The notes below the pieces were generated by a model. It ran no database searches. It had not been told where the DNA came from and worked only from the letters and a program-made list of their open reading frames with translations. Position numbers and translations under genes: made by a program. Shown piece by piece: positions 10,804 through 20,281 of a DNA stretch of 64,000 bases (its first letter is position 1; the number at the start of each line of letters is the position of its first letter). Source of the stretch: Symbiotaphrina buchneri (lineage: Eukaryota > Ascomycota > Symbiotaphrinales > Symbiotaphrinaceae); NCBI GenBank assembly GCA_001599915.1, contig BCIG01000031.1, positions 124,001-188,000 on the forward strand. The letters are read 5' to 3'.

Positions 10804-11665
10804 ATGGGTGCGCCGATCTACGGGAACATGCCTGGGAGCCGGGTCAACCGGGCTACCTTCGTCGCTGTCGCCGTCGTGATCTTCTTGTTCGGGCTGGTCT
10901 GGAACAGCGGCACTGCCGACTCCACGATGCAGAGGTTCCGGTGAGTCATGCTGACCCATCCGTGTTGATGGGCGAGAGCCACACTGACACGGATATTTCG
11001 CCAGGAAATCCAAAGGATCCTTCTACGACATCAACCTCAAGTACGGCGTGGATCGGGTGACAGCGCACGCATACCACCACCTATACAGCAACTTCCTCGA
11101 ACCACTGCGCAACGAGCCCATCAAGCTGCTCGAGATCGGGCTGGGCTGCCCGCTCAGCGCAGGGACAGGCAAGTCCTACCAGGTATGGCAGGAATACTTC
11201 AGCACGCTGGATCTATACTTCATCGAGTCCGACGCGCGATGCGCCGAGTCGTTCGCATCCAACCACACCGACGGGACCTTCTACTCGGGCGACCAGGCGG
11301 ACCGGCAGTTCCTGCACCGGTTCGTGCGCGAGACTGGGCCCGAGGGCTTCGACGTCGTCATCGACGACGGCGGTCACATGATGGAGCAGCAGATTGCGAG
11401 CTTCGAGGAGCTGTTTGGCGCCGTCAAGCCCGGCGGCTTGTATTTCTGCAAGGCCCTCCAGACGAGCTACGATGAGCGGTATGGTGGTGGACCGAAGGCG
11501 GAGAAAACGATGATGGGATATGTCGCTGATGTGATGGATGATCTGAATGCGCCGCATCTTTGGCCGGCGCCGGTCCCGCTGAAGCATGCTGTTAGTGCGC
11601 AGGTGCAGATGGTCGCTTGTATGGCGGAGCTCTGTGTTTTTGTTAAGAAGGAGGTTGCCCAGTAG
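10804..11665 (+). CDS. Membrane-anchored class I SAM methyltransferase (MycE-like)
   Basis: Two exons, 10804-10940 and 11005-11665, give 265 residues; the 64-nt intron has GTGAGT and CCAG ends. Residues about 16-34 are one hydrophobic anchor. The rest is a Rossmann-type methyltransferase with the glycine-rich SAM motif LLEIGLGC, an acidic strand end (YFIE), and the GDQAD and VIDDGGH stretches. It then has VKPGG and a TSYDERYGGG segment that resembles MycE-type metal-dependent sugar O-methyltransferases and related fungal proteins. The VIDDGGH motif probably supplies metal ligands. It is likely tethered to the ER or Golgi membrane with the catalytic domain on one side; which side is not known. 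Substrate unknown, and no biosynthetic cluster surrounds it. Confidence 0.82.
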
Positions 11666-12053
11666 ACGGACAGGACTTGGAAGGCGCTATAACAATGGAT
11701 TTTATGATGTCAATGAATGCACGGCGTTTGAAGGCTAGATATCTCACCGTGGTAGTTTCCTTATAAAGACTCAATTCTGGTCGTGGGCAAGACAATGCAA
11801 TGTCATCACGAGCATTACAGATCATGAAGCTCCCGTGGAGCTTCGTCAGCTGCTGCTCCAATGACTCAAATTCGATGAGACTTCTTCGGTCTCGAACGCA
11901 TATAACGAGGTCTTATCCAGGCCCCCGCCCAGAACTCCCACTCCCCACCGCACATCTTGAATCTCCAAGACCCAGACCTGAGCCTTTGTATCCCTCCAAC
12001 AGACACACCACCCCGAAATCTCCCCTTCTAACCACCTCACCTCAGATCTCAGC
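11666..12053. other. Intergenic, no supported gene
   Basis: 3' region of the methyltransferase gene and a C-rich stretch (about 11920-12050) that may be the promoter of the small reading frame that follows. Nothing else is seen. Confidence 0.45.
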
Positions 12054-12353
12054 ATGTCGCGGCACCGGCAGTATCGCGGGCGACGCATCCGCTCCACCGC
12101 AGGCTACTACCCACTAACAAGACCAACCTACCTGCCCGCACAGTTCTCTCGCGAGTTCTTCACGCCGCTGGAAGCATATCAGTCTATCCCACGGCGGTTC
12201 AATAGGTTTTCGAAGTGGGTCGATGCCCGGTTCGTGCCGCCCCCGCAGCAGCCGGCCAGCAGTTCCATACCACGTATTGGCATCGGGCTCGCTCGCGGTG
12301 GGAGGGGTGGAGGGACCGGTTTGACAGGGGCTGGTAGGGGCTTTACTGGTTAG
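12054..12353 (+). CDS. Possible small Arg/Pro/Gly-rich protein
   Basis: An uninterrupted frame of 99 residues with an N-terminal Arg-rich segment (MSRHRQYRGRRIR), aromatic and Pro residues in the middle and a Gly-Arg-rich tail. It is preceded by pyrimidine-rich DNA resembling a fungal promoter and ends 138 bp before the first MC/CGH gene. I recognise no family and see no Cys ladder, signal peptide or membrane segment. It could be a chance frame; the composition and clear upstream region are the only support. Confidence 0.33.
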   Translation: MSRHRQYRGRRIRSTAGYYPLTRPTYLPAQFSREFFTPLEAYQSIPRRFNRFSKWVDARFVPPPQQPASSSIPRIGIGLARGGRGGGTGLTGAGRGFTG

Positions 12354-12491
12354 ATTTATCAACCAACAAGGGCTCTCTACCGCATCCACAACGTTCCGCA
12401 TAAAACCAAGGAAGATAAAGGATCAGAAATAACAACCCACAAAGGAGAAAGAATAGAACTAGCCTCCCCGAAAACCCGAATTTCTACAATA

Positions 12492-12704
12492 ATGTGCGGT
12501 GAGATCCAAGTCCTATACACAATGTGCGGCCATACAGAGCCGGCCATACAGCGTTGTATGCGGTCAATGAACCTCCGCCGTACATGTCCTTGCCTTAAAC
12601 GGATACCCGGACGTACTGAGCAGGAAGGCCTCTGCCCGATCTGTTCGTATCTGCAATATGCTAAGCAGTTTTATTCCGGGGTTTACTCGAAGGAATCAGC
12701 ATGA
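12492..12704 (+). CDS. MC/CGH-family small cysteine-rich protein, copy 1
   Basis: A 70-residue single-exon protein that starts MCGE and contains CGH at residues 12-14, further cysteines, and a C-x2-C pair (CPIC) near residues 48-51. The same ladder, MC-x8/9-C-x-H...C...C...C-x2-C, is found in the next three genes and again at 46.7 kb. The pattern suggests a small zinc-binding fold; that is inference. There is no signal peptide, so it is probably intracellular. Its 3' flank (GGTGCTTTGCTCAGAAGC..) resembles the 3' flank of copy 2, which supports a duplication. Family and function not known to me. Confidence 0.6.
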   Translation: MCGEIQVLYTMCGHTEPAIQRCMRSMNLRRTCPCLKRIPGRTEQEGLCPICSYLQYAKQFYSGVYSKESA

Positions 12705-13491
12705 GTGGAGGAAGCATGGGCAGACAGAAACATCCTCTTAGATGGTGCTTTGCTCAGAAGCACGACACATCCTAATGATTAAAATTCACCGACGTGTTGT
12801 TTTCATGGATAGTCATTTCGAATTGATCACTTTTATTCGGAAACCGTAAACTAGAAATCACAGTCGATAGTAATGCAATGTAGACGTCGTGCTTCTTTGA
12901 TTGTCCATACCTCCATGCCATAGAGTAAATGTAGGACGAGGAGCTAGTCTGATGGATCTAGAGTCAGAATTCTCCAGTGATATGGGTTGTACGCTCGGAG
13001 GATATTCGCCGGAGAGATTAAAACCCTGCTACAGTACTAGATCAACACAATCAAGTCCTACACCGCAAATCCTGCAGCACTTTCTCTCTCCCACTGGCTA
13101 TCACCGATAAAGCATGCTAGGATACTCCAAATATGTCAATGAAAATAGTCAGATGTTGTCTGCTTGATTGTACGGAGTCGTCAACCATGAAGACATCACG
13201 CATCATTACGGATAAGTACCTCTGTCCGATCTAACACTCCTTCACGTTGTTACAAATGTTCTTGTCAGTGATTACGAAGTTTTGGCAAAGACGCGTCTGT
13301 TCGTCCTCCTGCTGAGATGTACTATAAAAGTATAAAGGCAATCGATTATGTTGGCAGTCCAGATACGGATTCCTTCCCTCCTCTTCAACCTCTTCTCAAA
13401 AGTTGACAAAGAAAACCCAGCACACCAGTAACTTCAGCTCGGCTCCTTTTCAACACCCACTTTCACGACCGTGGATAGAACTTTGACGACA
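12705..13491. other. Intergenic within the MC/CGH array
   Basis: Contains 3' flank sequence shared with copy 2 (for example CCATGCCATAGAGTAA at about 12914, repeated at about 13918). A TATAAAAG box at 13323-13330 lies 169 bp before the copy 2 start. No further gene seen. Confidence 0.5.
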
Positions 13492-13710
13492 ATGTGCGAA
13501 TTCTACTCAGTGAAATACACGCGCTGTGGCCATTCTGAGGTGTACAAAGGGCCTTGTAAGCAGGCAAAGGAGTCCGGCCGCCCATGTCCCGACCCTAAAA
13601 TCGCACAAGGCTCTACTTATTGGCCAGCTTACTGTTGGGAATGTAAGCACAATGGGCAAACGAGGACCCGAATGAGGAAGGAATGTATGGGTAAAAGAGA
13701 TGTGTCCTGA
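13492..13710 (+). CDS. MC/CGH-family small cysteine-rich protein, copy 2
   Basis: A 72-residue protein starting MCEF, with RCGH at residues 11-14, cysteines at about 22 and 32, and the CxxC pair CWEC near residue 50. The frame opens at an ATG seven codons earlier, but the MC start aligns with the other copies. A TATAAAAG box sits 169 bp upstream, the same distance as for copy 4. Four paralogs lie head to tail in 2.7 kb, all on the plus strand, so the array arose by tandem duplication. Function unknown; zinc binding through the Cys/His ladder is inferred from spacing only. Confidence 0.65.
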   Translation: MCEFYSVKYTRCGHSEVYKGPCKQAKESGRPCPDPKIAQGSTYWPAYCWECKHNGQTRTRMRKECMGKRDVS

Positions 13711-14288
13711 CTGTTGCTTTGCTTAGAGGAACGCTAGATTCTGATGATTTGGGAGTGTGAGCATGTCGTTTCTGGAGTTGGTACAAACATTCCTTTTTAT
13801 TTTTTTATTTTAAGGAATACTCTGCATTCTAGGACATGACACCATTGGATTCAAGCAGTAATAATTACACACAAGTTGGCTGTTGCAGACACCATGCTCC
13901 TGTAATCCTCCATCGATCCATGCCATAGAGTAAGATTGAGACCAAAAGTTAGACTTATTGAATGATGATCTCGGTGTTCCTGTGATATGTCCTCCTCTAG
14001 CTCTGGCTCGTGACGTGGCTCTTGATGTGTTCATTGATGTTGCTCTCCACGCCACACTTGATATAGGTTCTAATGTACTGTCTAAGTTGTACATCAGTAA
14101 TATAAAAGGTGCTCCCTTGACCTCTGGATATGCCTTCTTCACAGGGCATCATACACACAAACAGACACATACAGACCTCACACGCAGAACAAACAACTCT
14201 GATAACGATATCTCAAAAACCCAGCAGGCTCCTTACTCACCAACCTTCAGCCTCCTTTAGGATCCCTTAGGATCCCTACATAATCACT
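13711..14288. other. Upstream region of MC/CGH copy 3, duplicated before copy 4
   Basis: From about 13960 this region matches 14600-14880, including GACGTGGCTCTTGA, TATAAAAGGTGCTCCCTTG (14101), TATGCCTTCTTCA and GCAGGCTCCTTACTCACCAA. The promoter was therefore copied with the gene. It includes a TATA box at 14101-14109. Confidence 0.65.
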
Positions 14289-14516
14289 ATGTGTGATAAA
14301 TACTGGATACATTTTCTTCTGTGCACTCACTCCATCCTAGTACGTACTGATCTTTGCAGAAAAGTTACCGAAGGCATTGTTGGCCGTCTTGAATGTTCGG
14401 AGGGAGTGCGAGCTGTGGACAAAGTGAACTGGTACTGCCCGGCTTGCGATCGGCTCCATAAGGCACGGGGGCAGACCAATCTGGACCAGCAGGTGCAGGA
14501 AATGCACACCCAATAA
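14289..14516 (+). CDS. MC/CGH-family small cysteine-rich protein, copy 3
   Basis: A 75-residue protein starting MCDKYW, with CTH in place of CGH at residues 12-14, cysteines at about 23 and 36, and a CPAC pair near residues 50-53. It is most like copy 4 in sequence and in both flanks: promoter, TATA box and a 3' segment (ATAGCTGGCTCGATGCA..). Copies 3 and 4 are therefore the most recent duplicates, spaced 592 bp start to start. The C-terminal tail is short and polar. It is probably soluble and intracellular, as no signal peptide is seen. Function unknown. Confidence 0.65.
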   Translation: MCDKYWIHFLLCTHSILVRTDLCRKVTEGIVGRLECSEGVRAVDKVNWYCPACDRLHKARGQTNLDQQVQEMHTQ

Positions 14517-14711
14517 GTCGATTTGAGTGCTATAAGGGGGAATAATAGCTGGCTCGATGCATAGACGCCGGTAGGACATGTGAATAGGAGTGGTAGAATC
14601 GATTTTGGTTGTTTCACATCATGACGTGGCTCTTGACGCGTGCTGTGACGTTTGTGTCCGTATCACACTCGATATAGCTTTTAATATCGTGTTTAAGTTC
14701 TTCATCAGTAT

Positions 14712-14720
14712 TATAAAAGG
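14712..14720 (+). promoter_or_regulatory. TATA box of MC/CGH copy 4
   Basis: TATAAAAGG followed by TGCTCCCTTG, identical in core to the box at 14101 before copy 3, and 169 bp upstream of the copy 4 start codon. Confidence 0.55.
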
Positions 14721-14880
14721 TGCTCCCTTGGCCTCTGTTTATGCCTTCTTCATACACACAAACAAACACATACAAATCTTGCTCGAACAAGCATATCTGA
14801 TAACCATCACCACCAAGAGACCCGCCAGGCTCCTTACTCACCAATCTTCAGCCATACCTTAGGGTCCCTGCGTACTCACC

Positions 14881-15168
14881 ATGTGTGATAAATGGCTCAC
14901 AAACTATCGGCTGTGCGGTCATCGCGACGTCTGCACCCGTTGGGACAAGTGCAAAAATGTCACCCAAATGAATCTTGAATGTTTTGAGGGCAGGCGATTT
15001 AGATTATACAATTATGGGTTCTGCAAAGATTGCCAATGGCTCCGTCTGCAGAGGGATCTGGAACTGGAGCGGCAGGATATAGAACAGCAGAAGAAGGAGG
15101 ATGCCGAACGGCAGCAGAAGGACGCAGAACAGCAGTCACAGGAATCTGCACCCGAAAACCCCATGTGA
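14881..15168 (+). CDS. MC/CGH-family small cysteine-rich protein, copy 4, with Glu/Gln-rich tail
   Basis: A 95-residue protein starting MCDKWL, with LCGH at residues 11-14, cysteines through residue 36, and the CKDC pair near residues 49-52. It differs from its neighbours in having a 40-residue charged tail (ELERQDIEQQKKEDAERQQ..), which should form a helix or short coiled coil. This suggests it dimerises or binds a partner, an extension added after duplication. Promoter and 3' flank match copy 3. No signal peptide. Function unknown. Confidence 0.66.
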   Translation: MCDKWLTNYRLCGHRDVCTRWDKCKNVTQMNLECFEGRRFRLYNYGFCKDCQWLRLQRDLELERQDIEQQKKEDAERQQKDAEQQSQESAPENPM

Positions 15169-15874
15169 TTGCTGCAATTGGAAACGATAGCTGGCTCGAT
15201 GCACTAGTCGCCAGTAGGACACATGGTTGACAGATAGAGGCTGGGATTTGCATATTGCACGGTGAATTACCCTTCTGGATCTTGAAATTCTTAGGCATCT
15301 AGAAAATGCAATCTGATATCGAGTATTCACTAAACCAACCTTCTCTGACATGCATCGTGATAGCTTGCTTTTGTAGAAAATGTTACTGCAAGTATTCACC
15401 GCACATCAGGTACCATAGTGGGTGACTGTAGATGTCAGTACGATCTGGATCGGATCGTTTCCCATACGAGATCAAGATTCAAGAAGAGATCGATAGACTA
15501 AGGTAGGATCGATATCTTGCGATGACTAGAGATCGATCTTACAGAATCAGATTAGAATCTGCTTGAAACCCCTGCCGAGACGCTTTGGTGACATCCTGCA
15601 TGATATTATCGGCCATCCTCCGCATATCTAGATACATTGTATAACAGTGCATAGCATCTCGATTTCAGCAGGATCCATCACGTATCCCGATCCCTGCTGT
15701 ACCATAACTTGACCGAACCACAGAAGACGAGAAACGAAATTCCACCAAAGCACTCCTAAAAACCGCGCGAACGCTCCACTGCTGCAGGACAAAACAGTCA
15801 TCCTGTGATATCAGTGGTCAGTAACACCCCAAGATGACACAGGACAGGACTAACCTACATCTCGTAGCTGGCTA
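15169..15874. other. Intergenic, no supported gene
   Basis: The first 70 bases match the 3' flank of MC/CGH copy 3. The middle has several short GATCGAT-type words (about 15430-15540) but no ordered repeat. Nothing else is supported. Confidence 0.45.
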
Positions 15875-16189
15875 TCATTGCGGGTACGTCGAGCTGACAA
15901 TAATAGCAGTGAGGACCAAAGCAAGAATCCATAGTAAAAGGAGCCATGGCCAGAACTCCTTGACCAGGACAACGGGGCGCCAAAGTCGGTCGCGCAGAGT
16001 TCGGGGGCGATTTGTCCCTGGTTGGGCCGTCTGGTCTTCAGGTAGCCCGCGAGGTGCAAGCTCGATATCTTCAAAAGGGTTAGGCTCGGTGTTATTGCCA
16101 GCCACAGCGTTGCCGGTGGCCATGGAGGGGGTGTCACTAGGCTCTGGCTCTGGCCAATTCGGAAGGTGCGTTATCGAGAAGAGAGGCAT
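15875..16189 (-). CDS. Possible small single-pass membrane protein
   Basis: A 104-residue frame on the minus strand. The first 70 residues are Pro/Asn/Thr-rich and hydrophilic. A single strongly hydrophobic segment (WPWLLLLWILALVLTAIIVSS, about residues 80-100) ends almost at the C-terminus, like a tail-anchored protein. No family is recognised. An extra downstream exon is possible because the stop follows the hydrophobic segment by only four codons. The composition is coding-like, but there is no homology support. Confidence 0.4.
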   Translation of the reverse strand: MPLFSITHLPNWPEPEPSDTPSMATGNAVAGNNTEPNPFEDIELAPRGLPEDQTAQPGTNRPRTLRDRLWRPVVLVKEFWPWLLLLWILALVLTAIIVSSTYPQ

Positions 16190-16913
16190 AGTGACGGAGA
16201 GTTCTCAGGACTCTTTAACGCTCTTGGCAGTGTGCTGATGCTTTAGAAGGGATGGATCGAGCCTGATCTTGTGATAGAATGTCTGAATTGCCTGGAGATG
16301 ACACCGAGCAGAGGATAGCAGGAGAAGGTTGTAGGAGGAAGGCCGGCATGACTTCAGAGGAGTAGAGTACACTCCTTCTCGAGGACGTGAAGTCACGACA
16401 CGAAGGTCGGCTTTTGCCGACTGGATATCGTTCAGATGTGATTCTATCATGGACAGTGACGGGGTGAACCAATGAGCGTTTAGGAGGTGGTGGTGCATTC
16501 ACGACAACGGCGGTGTAGCTGAAAGGCCGGGACTCGAGTGTTCGTTACATGACCATCTCACCTGCGACACAGACACTCTCCTGGTGGTGGTTGAAAGAAA
16601 GCAAGAGCAGGCGACAAGTTCCAAATTGGTGAAGAGGGGTGCGGTCGTTCATACCATCCTGGTAGTGGGTGTGACGAGACCGTGTGCGATCAAACACGTT
16701 TGTCCGTTGCGGTCAAAGAGTCGACAAGCACAGAGATAAGGCGACCACTGAATGGACAAGGGCGAGCACAAATCAGGTTCAAGATGCAGGCTATCGAGTA
16801 GAAGCGGTAAGTTGTCAAGAAACTTTTGGATTGAGAGGTATCAACGTTAATAAGAATGTCAAGCTCCACATAAACCTCTTGCATTGGCGCCACGATGATG
16901 GGAAGGCCGAGGC
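16190..16913. other. Intergenic, no supported gene
   Basis: Upstream of the small membrane protein and downstream of the amidase, both on the minus strand. No convincing coding frame seen. Confidence 0.5.
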
Positions 16914-18761
16914 TTAGGCCTTCAGTATCTCTTCGATGACCTTGGATGCTGCAATGGTCTCTTCATCCTTGAATCGCTTGCCGACCTATAACCAACGTTA
17001 GCATGCTGCCCATATCACGATGAACCAGATCGATGCTTACCAGCTGCAAACATATCGGATGCTCGGGGAATAACTCCGGCTTATAGATCTTCCACTCCCT
17101 CTCGTCCATCGCATTTCTGGGCTTGTAGTCGGCATCAACCTTATCCAGCGCAGGATCGACCTTCAAACCACTCGGGAAGACCACTCCGGGCTGATCCAGG
17201 ATATTCCAAACCGCTGTATAGGCCCAGTAGCGGGCTTGGCCAGATTCCGCAGCGACACCGGGATACGTTGGGCAAAGGATAAAGTCGACACCACGCTGCC
17301 TCATTAATGCAAGGTACTCAGCACGATAGTTCTCCCTGGCCTGGTTCAGTTTCCAGTTCTCGGGGATGGTAATCTCTTTTGCTAGTTGCAGAGCAAACTC
17401 CGTCAGCTCGTGCACCGGCTCTCCGGACTCCTCCAGGATATCACGCTGCGTCTTGCCTCCGTCCGGGAAGAAGAGATCGCCGATGATCTTTGTGCCCAGG
17501 TCGTGGCGGTATGGCTCCCAGTCAACCACCTTGACACCGGCGTCTGTCAACTTCTTCTTGGCGAACTCCAATGCGCGTATCAGCGGTGGGTGAGGCTTCA
17601 CGACACCATCGTCGACCATGATCCCTACTGTGAACTCCTTGCTCGTCGGTACATCCCGCCATGGCAGCGGGATGACTTGGGCTTCCTCATTCCAGGGCTC
17701 GCCCGCAATCACGGACTTCATAAACAGACTCAGGTCGTCCAGCGAGTGGCCCAACGGACCCAGTGTGCAGCGGATACTTTCCTGGCCTTCACCAGCCAGG
17801 CCAACATCGCTCCATGGCGTGCGTAACGTTGTGGGCCGAATGCCGTATACGCCGTTCGCGGATGCGGGAGCTCGGATCGAGCCTCCAATATCAGACCCGA
17901 CGCCTAAGGCGGAGCCTTTGATCCCGAGGCAGGCACCTTCGCCGCCGGAGGAGCCGGAGGCGGAGAGGTTGATGTTGTGGGGGTTCATGGTGGGCCCGTA
18001 GATGTTGTTGTTCGCGTCAAGGTGCTATAACGGTTGTTAGCTTGGCGGTTCCATGCAATGCGTCAGGATTAAGCATAAGCATACGGCTGCCGGAGATGCA
18101 ACACCAGGGAAAGAGAAGGTCTCACCATCAATGACTGGGGCTCATTCGTCCTGACGTGGAACACCGCGCCAGCCTCCCGCAAGACACGCAGCATCAGGGC
18201 GTCCCGGGGCGAGACGTTCTTGATCCATGCCACGTAGCCGGTATGGCATATGCGGCCTTTGAAGGCGACCATCTCCTTGACCGAGATGGGCACCCCGTGC
18301 AGCGGCCCCACGATCTTACCCGTTTTCTTGAAATGCGCATCCAGCTCCTTAGCTTGAGCGATGGCGTCATCGGCGAGGAACTCGGTCGCGAAGTTGAGCT
18401 ATGCATTGTCGACCAAGTCAGCCAACCTCCCTAGAGCTGCCAACATATCAATGGCAGCGACGAGCAAAAGTCCACTACATACCAATTGATGCCCTATCGT
18501 TGCGCGCTTCAGGAAGGCAATAACGGTCTCTTCCGCGGTGAGCTTGCCCGCCGCCATATCCTCCACCAATTGCGTCGCGGTCTTCTCCGTGATGGCCACC
18601 TCGCGCGGTGTCATGATCCCCGACTCGGCAGGGACATCGATGACATTGACGCGTGACTTGGGAGGGAGTTTGTCCTTTGGCAACAGCCATTGCTTCTGGA
18701 TCGAGCGCGCCAGGACATCCCGCGCAATTTCCGCCTGTGATTCCCAGTCTTTGACGGCCAT
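16914..18761 (-). CDS. Amidase-signature amidohydrolase (acetamidase/general amidase type)
   Basis: Four exons on the minus strand: 18761-18483, 18398-18126, 18024-17041 and 16985-16914. All introns are in phase 0 and the product is 535 residues, near the usual 540-550. The Ser-Ser-Lys catalytic set is complete: K134 in VPISVK, cis-Ser S209 in GSSGGEG, and nucleophile S233 in GSDIGGSIR. It should hydrolyse amides to acid plus ammonia in the cytosol, letting the fungus use amides as nitrogen or carbon source. Six HGATAR sites lie in the 100-280 bp before the start, consistent with AreA-type nitrogen control known for acetamidase genes. Substrate range cannot be read from sequence. Confidence 0.93.
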
Positions 18762-18853
18762 GATGGCAGATACCTAAGCAGCTGCGGTGACGAACCTGTA
18801 CTGGACGTGCTGGATGTGTGATATGTGATATGCAGGGTGATCTGCACAGGGGG

Positions 18854-19044
18854 TTATCAGGGTCGTATGACAGCGGAGAAAGATAAAACGGAGGAGCATG
18901 GGGAGATGATGGTCTGTCCAGCACGTGCGCCCCGAGGCGCTGGGCAGGGCCGTAGGCGCCGGGGAAGGCATTGGCCGGGCCGTAGGGACGTGGTGGTGGC
19001 CACGATAATGGCCCGATAAGGTTCTTATCAGGCGCCGATTATCT
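18854..19044. promoter_or_regulatory. Cluster of six GATA (HGATAR) sites upstream of the amidase
   Basis: HGATAR matches lie at 18854-18859 (minus), 18881-18886, 19003-19008, 19014-19019, 19024-19029 (minus) and 19039-19044 (minus). That is four sites within 45 bp, 93-283 bp upstream of the amidase start codon. AreA-type GATA factors activate amide-use genes in aspergilli; binding here is inferred. Confidence 0.6.
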
Positions 19045-20281
19045 CGGTGGCGTGGCGGCATCTGAGCTTGGGCCTAATGCTGCCGCTTCTCCGCATGCAG
19101 TGAGCCGAGCGCTTCAAGCTTCAATTTTCGGTCGATCATTAAGGGTTTGAAGGGTCTGGATGCTTGCTCGGGGTATATTTGAGTTTGAGTGTTGACCTCA
19201 TGTCGTCGTCAGTTGGCCGCGCTGCTACACCACCGCAGGGTCCTGAGGATACATCGGTCCCGGAGACAAAGCCGGAGTCAAGCACAGGCAAATACGGTTC
19301 CGCGGAGGCTTCTGCCAAAAGTTTGAAATGCAGAAAAGTCAAAGAATTGCATCGCTGTTCGAATAGCTGTTCTGGAGCTGGTTCTTTTCATTCATTGTCT
19401 TGGCTCTCTATTACTGGTGTTGCTGGGAATGGCCTGCTCGTGAATATTGCCTGAATAATTAAAATGTCTAACTGGTCTAGGCCGATGGATACAGCCGCCT
19501 CTTCCTCCTAGGTCGAAATGGGGAAGACGAGTCGCTTACGGTCGGGTATTTTTCACGATCTGGTGAATCGATTATCTGGAGACAACGATGCTAAGGATCC
19601 CGAATCCCTGGTTGCGTGTGACGCTCATTCCCCTTCTTCCATCCTTTCATCGTGGAGAGCTTCCACGAGGCTGGATCCGAGCTCCAAAGACGTTGCGTTA
19701 TTCGTTGGTGTTGTTGTTACGAAATACCGTCTTCAAATCAATCTCAGTGGCCATCGGACAAGTCCGGTTATCTGCCGCCGTCAGGGGGATAGAGCCGGGT
19801 CTGAGCGTCTGCCCTACGGCGCTCTGCCTCACACACTAGATGATCCTGGCCTAGCGATCTATCTCTGGCCAATTCTTTCGCCTTATTCCAACTCTTACTT
19901 TTCTTAGCCTGAGTTTCTTTATCGCAAGAGACATGGGAAATTGTGGGACGCCTGCAGCGACGGCGCAACGGCCCAACGGGATGTTCTGTTATATGGTGGC
20001 TCTTACCCTGCCCCCGCCGGCCCGCCGGTGGCGTTGTTGCTTGATCGTATACGGCACACCTTATCGGGACGGGAGTCTGGAGATAACGTTGGCGGACTAA
20101 TCCACATTATGCGTCGAGGCGCTTTTTGACGTGGTATATCAAGACATCGAAGTACCGGACCCTGCATCCATCAGATCCATCATCGAACTGAAATAAAAAG
20201 GATCCCAGATCCCCATCTGCAGTCAATTCCTGGCTGTCAGATATCTTTCTGTCTTCCTTCGTCCTTGCTGCATCAGGCATC
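19045..20281. other. Intergenic, no firm gene; promoter of the permease
   Basis: A frame starting with ATG at 19200 runs 84 codons (Ser/Pro/Glu-rich, then CSNSCSGAGSFHSL) but I recognise nothing in it. Before the permease start there are GATA sites at 20060-20066 (minus) and 20081-20086, consistent with nitrogen control. Confidence 0.4.
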
